The position numbers and the translations under genes were made by a program. Under the pieces are notes generated by a model. The model ran no database searches, had not been told where the DNA came from, and was given only the letters and a program-made list of their open reading frames with translations. A stretch of 64,000 nt of DNA from Streptomyces sp. TRM68416 (GTDB lineage: Bacteria > Actinomycetota > Actinomycetes > Streptomycetales > Streptomycetaceae): positions 186,001 to 250,000 of the forward strand of contig NZ_JACVWU010000012.1 of assembly GCF_014596915.1 (NCBI RefSeq). Reading direction: 5' to 3'. Below are positions 1 to 7,176 of this stretch, piece by piece; positions within the stretch are counted from its first letter, which is position 1, and the number at the start of each line of letters is the position of its first letter.

Positions 1-24
1 GCGGGTTCGGGGGAGGCGGTCGGT

Positions 25-1440
25 GTGATCGGTAGTGGTGTGGAGGCGGAGGGGGCACGGCGGCTGCCGCAGGTGCGGGGGTTTGCCGGGTGGCCTGTGC
101 GGGGGACGCCGAAGGAGGAGGGCAAGGCGCTGCGGGAGCGGGTTCCGCGGCGGTCGCACGACCTCCTTGATCTGGACCCCGCCCGTCCCGACGCGCTCGC
201 CGCGGTCGAGGAGTCCAACCGCGGCCGGATTCCCGGGCTCACGCCGATACGGGTCGGCCGGATGGCGGCGACGCCGTTCGCCTTCCTGCGCGGAGCGGCG
301 GGGCTGATGGCCCACGATCTCGCCCGCACCCCCATGACCCGCATCCCCGCCCAGCTCTGCGGCGACGCCCACGTCGCGAACTTCGGTCTGTACGGCGACG
401 CCCGCGGCGGGCTGGTCATCGACCTGAACGACTTCGACGAGACGGTCCCCGGACCCTGGGAGTGGGACCTCAAGCGGCTGGTGGCCTCCCTGGTGCTGGC
501 CGGCCGGGAGGCGGGCGCCGACGAGGACACCTGCCGCCAGGCGGCGCACGACGCGGCGGGGTCCTACCGGCGCACGATGCGACTGCTGGCCAAGCTGCCG
601 GTGCTGGACGCCTGGAACGCCATCGCCGACGAGGAACTCGTCTCCCACGCCGACGCCCACGACCTGCTCGGCACCCTGGAGCGGGTCTCCGAGAAGGCGC
701 GGTCCAACACCAGCGGGCGCTTCGCGGCGAAGTCGACGGAGCCAACCCCGGACGGCGGTCGCCGCTTCGTCGACGCCCCGCCGGTGCTGCGGCGCGTCCC
801 GGACGCGGAGGCCGCGGCGGTCGCCGCCTCCCTGGAGGACTACGTCACCACCCTGGCCGAGGACCGGCTCCCGCTGCTCGCCCGGCACTCGGTGCACGAC
901 GTCGCCTTCCGCGTGGTCGGCACGGGCAGCGTCGGCACCCGCTCGTACGTCGTGCTGCTGCTGGACCACCGGGGCGAGCCGCTCGTCCTGCAGGTGAAGG
1001 AGGCCCGCCCCTCCGCGCTGGTGCCGCATCTGGCGACCGCCGGGTTCGAGCCGCCGGTCGTGGAGCACGAGGGCCGGCGGGTGGTGCTGGGGCAGAAGCG
1101 CATGCAGGTCGTCAGCGACATCCTGCTGGGCTGGACGACGGTCGACGGGCGCCCCTTCCAGGTACGGCAGTTCCGCAACCGCAAGGGCAGCGTCGACCCG
1201 ACCGCCCTCGCCGCCGTCCAGATAGACGACTACGGCCGCATGACCGGCGCCCTCCTGGCCCGCGCCCACTCCCACAGCGCCGACCCACGGCTGATCGCCG
1301 GCTACTGCGGGAAGAACGAGGAGCTGGACGAGGCGATGGCGAGCTTCGCCGTCACGTACGCGGACCGTACGGAGGAGGATCACGGGGCGCTGGTGAAGGC
1401 GGTGCGGGAGGGCAGGATCGCAGCGGAAACAGGGGTGTGA
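25..1440 (+). CDS. DUF2252 family protein
   Basis: A 471-residue protein with the DUF2252 signature: GDAHVANFG at about 113-121 followed by DLNDFDE at about 133-139. These resemble the HxD...N and metal-binding DxD elements of aminoglycoside-phosphotransferase-like kinase folds. The family is widespread in actinobacteria and its substrate is not established; a small-molecule or protein phosphotransferase is only an inference. The GTG start at 25 is the first available in frame, and an upstream start outside the window cannot be excluded. It stands alone and ends in a hairpin-containing dispersed repeat. Confidence 0.85.
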   Translation: MIGSGVEAEGARRLPQVRGFAGWPVRGTPKEEGKALRERVPRRSHDLLDLDPARPDALAAVEESNRGRIPGLTPIRVGRMAATPFAFLRGAAGLMAHDLARTPMTRIPAQLCGDAHVANFGLYGDARGGLVIDLNDFDETVPGPWEWDLKRLVASLVLAGREAGADEDTCRQAAHDAAGSYRRTMRLLAKLPVLDAWNAIADEELVSHADAHDLLGTLERVSEKARSNTSGRFAAKSTEPTPDGGRRFVDAPPVLRRVPDAEAAAVAASLEDYVTTLAEDRLPLLARHSVHDVAFRVVGTGSVGTRSYVVLLLDHRGEPLVLQVKEARPSALVPHLATAGFEPPVVEHEGRRVVLGQKRMQVVSDILLGWTTVDGRPFQVRQFRNRKGSVDPTALAAVQIDDYGRMTGALLARAHSHSADPRLIAGYCGKNEELDEAMASFAVTYADRTEEDHGALVKAVREGRIAAETGV

Positions 1441-1443
1441 GCA

Positions 1444-1495
1444 GCGCCCCCGGAGGGGCGCGGGGAACTGCGCGATCAACCACGGCGGTGCCGCG
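1444..1495. repeat. Dispersed GCGCGGGGAACTGCGCGA element with 3' hairpin
   Basis: GCGCCCC and GGGGCGC (1444-1461) form a 7-bp hairpin directly after the DUF2252 stop. It is followed by CGGGGAACTGCGCGATCAAC. The same hairpin and core recur at 7097-7141 and 41834-41874, each time at the 3' end of a gene. It probably acts as a terminator or mRNA 3' stabiliser and belongs to an abundant Streptomyces intergenic repeat family. Confidence 0.65.
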
Positions 1496-1542
1496 GAGCA
1501 GCAGCGACCTGTCGTGGCACGGGCACCGCTTACGCTGGTCGG

Positions 1543-2355
1543 GTGACGACTCCGGAAGCAGAGCACTCCCCGTCGGATGCCGCGCGGCCAGAAGAGCGGC
1601 TGGAGCGGGCCGTGCGCGCGGCGGAGCAGGCCTTGATCGAGTACGAGATCGCCGTGGAGTCCTTCCGCGTCGAAGTCGAGAACTTCTCCCGGTTGCACCA
1701 CCAGAAACTCGGCCCGATGTACGCCCGCCTCGACGAGCTGGACGCGCAGATCGCCGAGGCCAGGGCCGCCCGCACCGGCGACCCGGAGGACGTCCGCAAG
1801 GCGGAGGAGGCCCGCGCGCGGGTCATGCCGATGCCGGGTGTCGAGGAGCTGTTCCACGGCTGGATGGACGGCGACGGCCTGTTCCCGGAGGCCTCGGCGA
1901 TGCTCACGGACCAGCCGGTACGGCCCCCGCAGCGGGTGCGCCCCAGCGAGGAGGCCCGCAAGCTCTACCGCGAGCTGGCCCGCAAGGCCCATCCCGACCT
2001 CGCCCAGGAGGACAAGGAGCGGGCGCGGCGCGAGGAGTTCATCACCCGGGTCAACGCCGCCTACGCCCGGGGCGACGAGGCCCAGCTGCGGGAGCTGGCC
2101 GAGGAGTGGGCCGCGGGGCCCGCGCCGGAGGAGCGGGGACCGAGTCCCAGCGAGGAGCTGTACGCCCGCCTGGAGTGGCTCGCCCAGCGCAAGGAGCTGC
2201 TCGCGCTGGTCGCGCAGGACCTGGAGGAGAGCGCGATCGGCTCGATGCTGCGGCTGGCCCCGGACGATCCCGACCGCCTCCTGGAGGAGATCGCCGAGCA
2301 GTTGCTGGCCCAGGTCTCCGAACGCGAGGCGGAACTGGCGGAGCTGCTCGGGTAG
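1543..2355 (+). CDS. J-domain (DnaJ-like) protein
   Basis: A 270-residue protein. Residues about 20-95 are charged and likely helical (coiled-coil-like). Residues about 135-190 contain a J-domain core with HPD at 150-152, the motif that stimulates DnaK ATPase. The remainder is acidic and helical. It lacks the Gly/Phe and zinc-finger regions of true DnaJ, so it is a specialised J-protein that may deliver an unknown client to DnaK. The GTG start at 1543 follows the upstream repeat. It lies 10 bp before the rhodanese gene and may be co-transcribed with it. Confidence 0.8.
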   Translation: MTTPEAEHSPSDAARPEERLERAVRAAEQALIEYEIAVESFRVEVENFSRLHHQKLGPMYARLDELDAQIAEARAARTGDPEDVRKAEEARARVMPMPGVEELFHGWMDGDGLFPEASAMLTDQPVRPPQRVRPSEEARKLYRELARKAHPDLAQEDKERARREEFITRVNAAYARGDEAQLRELAEEWAAGPAPEERGPSPSEELYARLEWLAQRKELLALVAQDLEESAIGSMLRLAPDDPDRLLEEIAEQLLAQVSEREAELAELLG

Positions 2356-2365
2356 CGTCGGGCCC

Positions 2366-2713
2366 ATGCATTTCGGAACTGGCGTGCCCACGGTCGAGGT
2401 CTCGGACCTCAAGGACGGTGACTTCCTGCTGGACGTCCGCGAGGACGACGAGTGGCAGGCCGGCCATGCCGAAGGGGCCCTGCACATCCCCATCAGCGAG
2501 TTCGCCGCCCGGTACGGCGAGCTGACCGAGGCCGCCCCGCAGGACGGCCGGGTCAACGTGATCTGCCGCTCCGGCGGCCGCTCGGCGCAGGTCGCGATGT
2601 ACCTCGTACAGCAGGGCATCGACGCGGTGAACGTCGACGGCGGCATGCAGGTGTGGGCGGCCGCGGGCCGGCCGGTCGTGACGGACGCGGGGCAGCCGGG
2701 CTTCGTTCTCTAG
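2366..2713 (+). CDS. Rhodanese-like domain protein
   Basis: A single 115-residue rhodanese domain. DVRE at 23-26 and the active-site loop CRSGGRS, with catalytic Cys67, are intact. Single-domain rhodaneses move sulfane sulfur from thiosulfate, persulfide or glutathione/mycothiol persulfide to an acceptor; the acceptor here is unknown. The ATG start at 2366 is chosen because the rhodanese fold begins there, whereas the open frame extends upstream only through the preceding gene. It is cytoplasmic and converges with the acyl-CoA dehydrogenase, 13 bp away. Confidence 0.9.
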   Translation: MHFGTGVPTVEVSDLKDGDFLLDVREDDEWQAGHAEGALHIPISEFAARYGELTEAAPQDGRVNVICRSGGRSAQVAMYLVQQGIDAVNVDGGMQVWAAAGRPVVTDAGQPGFVL

Positions 2714-2726
2714 GAGCGGCAGCGCC

Positions 2727-3860
2727 TCAGCCCAGGCGGTGCGTGGCCAGTAGGTCGCCCAGGGCCTCCTCGTGTGCCGCTGCCGGGCCGAGGGACAGTT
2801 CCAGGTGCTTGGCCCAGGCGTGGTACCGGTGCAGGGGGTAGTCGACGTCGGCGCCGAAGCCGCCGTGCAGGTGCTGTGCCGTCTGCACGACCCGTCGTAC
2901 GCCGTCCGCGGCCCAGATCTTGGCCACGGCCAGATCGCCGGCGACGGGCAGGGCGCCGGGCGCGCCCGAGGCGAGCCGCCAGGCTGCCTGCCAGAGGGTG
3001 GCCTCCATGGCGCGCAGGTCGATGTAGCGGTCGGCGGCCTGGACGGCGACCGCCTGGAAGGTGGCCAGCGGGAAGCCGAACTGCTCCCGCTTGCCGGTGT
3101 ACTCGGCGGTCATCCGCAGCACCCGTTCGCCAAGACCCAGCGCCAGCGCGCACGTCCCGACGGTGAGCAGCCCGCGCAGCATGTCCCAGGCGCCCTCGGC
3201 GTCGACGACGTCCCGCGCCGCGATCCGCGCCGAGTCGAGCCGCAGCTCCCCGAGCCGCTCCCCGCTGGTGGAGTACTGCTCGGCGAGGACGACGCCCTCG
3301 TGCCCGCGCGGCACCAGCGCGAGGAGGGGCCGGTCCCCGTCCGCGGCGGCCGGTACGACGACGAGATCGGCGTCGTAGGCCCACGGCACCGCGGTCTGGA
3401 CCCCGTCCAGGAGCCAGTCGTCGCCGTCGCGCCGAGCGGTCACCGCGCGCTCGGCGGGGTCGTGGCCGGTGCGGCCGTGTGCGGCGACGGTCAGCACGAG
3501 TTCGCCGCGGCCGGCCCGCGCGAGCACGGCGGACGCCTGCTCGGGGCCGCCGTAGGACTGGAGGGCGGCCAGCGCGGCGCTGTGCTCCAGGAGCGGCACC
3601 CGCGCCAGCACCCGGCCCGCCTCGCGCAGCACCAGGCACAGGGCCACGGCGTCCAGGCCGGCGCCGCCGCGCTCCTCGGCGAGCAGCAGGCTCAGCAGGT
3701 CCGCGTCGGCCAGCCGGGCCCACAGTGCGCGGTCGAAGTCGTCGGCGACGGCGCCCGGGGTCAGCGCGGGGCTCGGGACCGCGTCGGGTGCGACGCCGGC
3801 GAACACGCCCCGGGCCGCCTCGGCCGCCGCCTGCTGCTCCTCGGTGAAGGTGAAGTCCAC
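2727..3860 (-). CDS. Acyl-CoA dehydrogenase family protein
   Basis: A 377-residue FAD acyl-CoA dehydrogenase with an N-terminal helical domain (TEEQQAAAEAARGVF), a middle beta domain and a C-terminal bundle containing QLHGGFGADVDYPLHRY-type sequence (spelled QHLHGGFGAD in the protein). The shape resembles the FadE subunits that act as alpha2beta2 pairs in actinobacterial steroid side-chain catabolism, where one chain may lack the catalytic Glu. No partner FadE lies beside it. A perfect KstR-type palindrome sits 47 bp upstream of the ATG. The enzyme class is secure; steroid involvement is inferred from that operator. Confidence 0.85.
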   Translation of the reverse strand: MDFTFTEEQQAAAEAARGVFAGVAPDAVPSPALTPGAVADDFDRALWARLADADLLSLLLAEERGGAGLDAVALCLVLREAGRVLARVPLLEHSAALAALQSYGGPEQASAVLARAGRGELVLTVAAHGRTGHDPAERAVTARRDGDDWLLDGVQTAVPWAYDADLVVVPAAADGDRPLLALVPRGHEGVVLAEQYSTSGERLGELRLDSARIAARDVVDAEGAWDMLRGLLTVGTCALALGLGERVLRMTAEYTGKREQFGFPLATFQAVAVQAADRYIDLRAMEATLWQAAWRLASGAPGALPVAGDLAVAKIWAADGVRRVVQTAQHLHGGFGADVDYPLHRYHAWAKHLELSLGPAAAHEEALGDLLATHRLG

Positions 3861-3906
3861 GGTGCCTGCCCTCTCACGCGCGCGGAGATCTGACGGTGCG
3901 TCAAGA

Positions 3907-3920
3907 TAGAACAGGTTCTA
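3907..3920. promoter_or_regulatory. KstR-like operator palindrome
   Basis: TAGAACAGGTTCTA is a perfect 14-bp palindrome in the upstream region of the acyl-CoA dehydrogenase gene. It fits the KstR consensus TNNAACNNGTTNNA, known from actinobacterial cholesterol regulons, at every fixed position. The regulator itself is not encoded in the window. Confidence 0.6.
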
Positions 3921-3953
3921 GAAGAAGGGAACGGCTCGGACAGTGGCCCTCCC

Positions 3954-4026
3954 GGTCGGTCGCCGGTGGGTCGTCGGTCGCGGTCGCCGGTCGGTCGTCG
4001 GTCGCGGTCGCCGGTCCGTCGCCGGG
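3954..4026. repeat. 24-bp tandem repeat in intergenic gap
   Basis: The unit GGTCGGTCGTCGGTCGCGGTCGCC is represented by copies at 3965-3988 and 3989-4012 plus partial units on either side, and is itself built from CGGTCG hexamers. It fills part of the 321-bp gap between the acyl-CoA dehydrogenase and DUF5819 genes. The rest of that gap holds the palindrome at 3907 and no gene that I can support. Confidence 0.75.
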
Positions 4027-4181
4027 CCGCCGTCGGCCGACGTGACCCGGTCGTGAACCGAGGGCCGTAAGGTGGCACCCGCCGACCGGGCCGAAGGGGG
4101 CTGTGCCCGGCGGTGGGCCTGAGTACCGTTCCGGTGCGAACGCCGAGGCAGCACGGACCGGAAGCCGAGGATCGAAGCGAC

Positions 4182-5159
4182 ATGGACGCGTACGACGCAG
4201 AGGGCGGGGCCCGACACGGCCCGGACCCCGAGCCCGCCCTCGCGCCCCGCCCGGGTGCGGCTGCCGGGCACGGCTCCGGCCCCGAGTCCGCCCCTGTGCT
4301 CCGCCCGGGTGCGGCTGCCGGGCATGGCCCCGAGTCTGCCCCCGCGCCCCGCCCTGGCAGGGCCGCCGAGCACGGCCCCGACCCCGAGCCTTCCCCCGCG
4401 CCCCGCCCGCGTGTGGCCGCCGGGCACGGCCCCGGCCCCGAGCCTTCCCTCGCGCCCCGCCCGCGTGTGGCCGCCGGGCACGGCCCGGGCCCCGAGCCTG
4501 CCCTCGCCCCCCGCACCGGTGTGGCCGCTCTCTCCCTGCGCTACCAGATCGGCGCCGCCTTCGCCCTGGCCGTCGTCGCGATCGCCGTCTGTGTCCACAT
4601 AGGCATGGTCTTCCTGCATGTCGCGCCCCCGAACACGGTGACCAAGCAGCACGGCAAGGCGATCGACGACTGGATCTACCCCGAGTTCGAGCAGAACTGG
4701 AAGCTCTTCGCGCCGAACCCGCTCCAGCAGAACATCGCCGTCCAGGTCCGCGCCGACGTCCGCGAGGCGGACGGTGACCTGCGTACCACCGGCTGGTACG
4801 ACCTGTCCGCGCAGGACGGCCGGGACATCGACGGCAACCTGCTGCCCAGCCACACCCAGCAGAACGAGCTGCGCCGGGCCTGGGACTTCCTCGTCGCCAC
4901 GCACGACAGCGACAACCGGCCGGTGGGCCTGCGCGGCTCCCTGTCCCAGGACTATCTGCGCCGGATCGTGGTGCTGCGGCTGCAGCGCGAGGAGGCCGCG
5001 GGGCCGGGCGGCGTGCTGGACCGCGTCCAGGTCCGTTCGCGCACTCTCAATGTGGCCCCGCCCGAGTGGAGCGGCGAGAAGGTGTCCGACCAGCCGGTCT
5101 ACCGGGTGCTGCCCTGGTGGCCGGTGCCGGCGGCCGAGGCCGGGGGAGAACAGCGGTGA
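4182..5159 (+). CDS. DUF5819 family membrane-anchored protein
   Basis: A 325-residue protein. Residues about 8-112 are Pro/Ala/Gly-rich tandem repeats. A transmembrane helix follows (YQIGAAFALAVVAIAVCVHI), then an extracytoplasmic domain with NWKLFAPNPLQQNIAVQ, typical of DUF5819. The ATG at 4182 is preferred; an in-frame GTG-type start at 4113 would add 23 unlike residues. The stop overlaps the HTTM start (GTGA), so the two are translationally coupled. DUF5819 and HTTM proteins commonly neighbour each other in Streptomyces. They presumably form a membrane unit of unknown function. Confidence 0.8.
   Translation: MDAYDAEGGARHGPDPEPALAPRPGAAAGHGSGPESAPVLRPGAAAGHGPESAPAPRPGRAAEHGPDPEPSPAPRPRVAAGHGPGPEPSLAPRPRVAAGHGPGPEPALAPRTGVAALSLRYQIGAAFALAVVAIAVCVHIGMVFLHVAPPNTVTKQHGKAIDDWIYPEFEQNWKLFAPNPLQQNIAVQVRADVREADGDLRTTGWYDLSAQDGRDIDGNLLPSHTQQNELRRAWDFLVATHDSDNRPVGLRGSLSQDYLRRIVVLRLQREEAAGPGGVLDRVQVRSRTLNVAPPEWSGEKVSDQPVYRVLPWWPVPAAEAGGEQR
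4205..4515 (+). repeat. Coding tandem repeat, about 54 bp per unit
   Basis: About six units encode the 16-18 residue period PGPEPSLAPRPRVAAGHG with substitutions and length changes at the N-terminus of the DUF5819 protein. The most alike units are the fourth and fifth, suggesting recent duplication. The segment predicts a disordered cytoplasmic tail before the membrane helix. Confidence 0.8.
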
Positions 5160-6361
5160 ACCGGCTCGCCCTCGGGCTCTCGACCGGCATCGCCCGGGTC
5201 ACCGAGTCCGCGCTCGGCCCGTACCAGACGGCCGTGATCCGTATCGGCTTCGCCACCACCTGGCTGCTCTTCCTGCTGCGTGAGCTGCCCCACCGGCATG
5301 AGCTGTACGGGCCCGACGGCCCCTGGAGCTTCGGGCTCGCCGAGCAGCTGATCGACACGAACGGCGCCTTCACGGCGCTGATGTGGTCCGACGGCCGGCT
5401 GTGGTTCGAGGCGGTCTACGCGCTTGCCCTCGTCTTCTGCGTCCTGCTGCTGCTGGGCTGGCGGACCCGCACGACGTCCGTGCTGTTCATGGTCGGCGTG
5501 CTCTCGCTGCAGAACCGCTCCGTCTTCATGGGCGACGGCGGCGACAACGTCCTGCACCTGATGTGCATCTACCTGGTCTTCACGCGCTGCGGCCAGGTGT
5601 GGTCGCTGGACGCGCGCAGGGCCGGCCGGGAACGGGCGGCACGCGCGCGTGGGGAGCGGGTGACGGACCGGGTGGGGCCGCCGCTGTGGGGCGTCTTCGG
5701 TCTGGTGCTGGTCGCGGTCACCGCCGCGGGCCGGCTCGACGGCGATCCCACGGTGCCCGTGATCCTGTGGACGGTATGGCTCGCCCAGGGCGTGTGGTGG
5801 GCCGTCGGACGCTGGGCGCGCACCGGCCAGCCGCGCATCCTGCTCGACGTCGTCGCGAACATCGTGCACAACGGCGCCCTGCTGGTGATCATGGCCGAGG
5901 CCTGTCTGATCTACGCGACCGCGGGCTGGTACAAGATCCAGGGTTCGCGCTGGCAGGACGGCACGGCCGTCTACTACCCGCTGCACCTGGACTACTTCTC
6001 GCCCTGGCCCGCGCTGGCCGACGCGCTCTCGGCCAGCGGCACGATGGTGATGCTGGTGACGTACGGGACGGTCCTGGTGCAGGTCGCCTTCCCGTTCGCG
6101 CTGTTCAACCGGCGGGTGAAGAACGTCCTGCTGGCGGTGATGATGTTCGAGCACGCCGTGATCGCCGTGGTCCTCGGGCTGCCGTTCTTCTCGCTGGCGA
6201 TGATCGCGGCCGACGCCGTGTTCCTGCCGACCTCGTTCCTGCGCCGGCTGGGCGGCCTGGCGGCACGCGTACCGCTCCCCCGCCGGGCCGGTCCCGCGGA
6301 CCTTCCCGAGCCGCGCGGCCCGGAGAACCCCGAGCCCACGCACGTAGGCTTCCCGTCATGA
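5156..6361 (+). CDS. HTTM domain membrane protein
   Basis: A 401-residue multi-pass protein with several hydrophobic segments, for example VIRIGFATTWLLFLL, FCVLLLLGW and GALLVIMAEACLIYATAGW. It also has the HTTM hallmark GWYKIQGSRWQDGTAVYYPL. HTTM domains are related to the membrane part of vitamin-K-dependent gamma-carboxylase. No soluble carboxylase domain is attached, so the activity is unknown. The GTG at 5156 overlaps the DUF5819 stop, and the stop overlaps the next ATG (ATGA), giving a three-gene coupled operon. Confidence 0.85.
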   Translation: MNRLALGLSTGIARVTESALGPYQTAVIRIGFATTWLLFLLRELPHRHELYGPDGPWSFGLAEQLIDTNGAFTALMWSDGRLWFEAVYALALVFCVLLLLGWRTRTTSVLFMVGVLSLQNRSVFMGDGGDNVLHLMCIYLVFTRCGQVWSLDARRAGRERAARARGERVTDRVGPPLWGVFGLVLVAVTAAGRLDGDPTVPVILWTVWLAQGVWWAVGRWARTGQPRILLDVVANIVHNGALLVIMAEACLIYATAGWYKIQGSRWQDGTAVYYPLHLDYFSPWPALADALSASGTMVMLVTYGTVLVQVAFPFALFNRRVKNVLLAVMMFEHAVIAVVLGLPFFSLAMIAADAVFLPTSFLRRLGGLAARVPLPRRAGPADLPEPRGPENPEPTHVGFPS

Positions 6362-7107
6362 ACGACCCCGTGCGCGCCTGGCACCGCCTCGCCGACACCG
6401 CCGTACTCCTCGACGGCTTCCACGCCCTCAAGCACGCGGTGCGTTTCGGGGCCGAGGTGCCGGTGGCGGTCGCGGTGGACCGCGGTGCCGCGCTCGCCCT
6501 CGCCGACGAGCTGGCCCCGGACGTACGGGACACGCTGGACGCCCTGCTGACGCAGGTGCCCTCGCAGACGTACGCGTCCCTGGTGCCGCGACCGCACCCC
6601 ACGGCGGTGGCGGCCCTTGCGGTACGGCCGTCAAGGGCGGCCAACCTGGAGCGGCTGGCCCTGGTGCCGCGCCCCGCGCCCGTCGTGGTCCTCGACCAGC
6701 CCCGCAACCTCGGCAACGCGGGCGCGGTGATCCGCCTGGCGGCCGGTTTCGGCGCGACCGGTGTCGTCACCACCGGCACGCTCGACCCCTGGCACCCCAC
6801 GGTCGTACGCGGCGGGGCGGGCCTGCACTTCGCGACGGCCGTGGAGCGGCTGGCGGTGGAGGAACTGCCCGCGGGGCCGCTGTTCGCGCTCGACCCCGAG
6901 GGCGACGACATCCGGGGCATCAAGCTCCCGGACGACGCCGTCCTCGCGTTCGGCTCGGAGCGCAGCGGGCTCACGGCGGAGGTACGCGCGCGTGCCGACC
7001 ATCTGCTGCGGCTGCCGATGCGCCCGCAGGTGTCGAGCTACAACCTGGCGACGAGCGTGGGGATGACGCTCTACCACTGGAGCTACGGTGGGCATGGCGC
7101 CCCCTAG
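6358..7107 (+). CDS. TrmH/SpoU family RNA methyltransferase
   Basis: A 249-residue protein. The C-terminal SPOUT (trefoil-knot) domain shows motif 1 (LDQPRNLGNAGAVIRLAAGFG), motif 2 (FGSERSGLTAEV) and motif 3 (SSYNLATSVGMTLY). These are the AdoMet- and RNA-binding elements of 2'-O-ribose methyltransferases. The N-terminal part is a shorter substrate-recognition region. The target RNA (rRNA or tRNA) cannot be told from sequence. The ATG at 6358 overlaps the HTTM stop; the much longer open frame upstream is shadow. The stop lies inside a 3' hairpin. Confidence 0.88.
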   Translation: MNDPVRAWHRLADTAVLLDGFHALKHAVRFGAEVPVAVAVDRGAALALADELAPDVRDTLDALLTQVPSQTYASLVPRPHPTAVAALAVRPSRAANLERLALVPRPAPVVVLDQPRNLGNAGAVIRLAAGFGATGVVTTGTLDPWHPTVVRGGAGLHFATAVERLAVEELPAGPLFALDPEGDDIRGIKLPDDAVLAFGSERSGLTAEVRARADHLLRLPMRPQVSSYNLATSVGMTLYHWSYGGHGAP

Positions 7108-7141
7108 GGGCGCGGGGAACTGCGCGACAAGCCACAACGGA
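7097..7141. repeat. Dispersed GCGCGGGGAACTGCGCGA element
   Basis: GCGCCCC (7097-7103) and GGGGCGC (7107-7113) form a hairpin whose 3-base loop and right arm contain the methyltransferase TAG stop. CGGGGAACTGCGCGACAAGC follows. It is the second copy of the element at 1444 and probably serves as 3' end processing signal or terminator. Confidence 0.65.
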
Positions 7142-7176
7142 ACCGCAGCCGCCAGTGGTCCCGTACCCCCGAGCTC

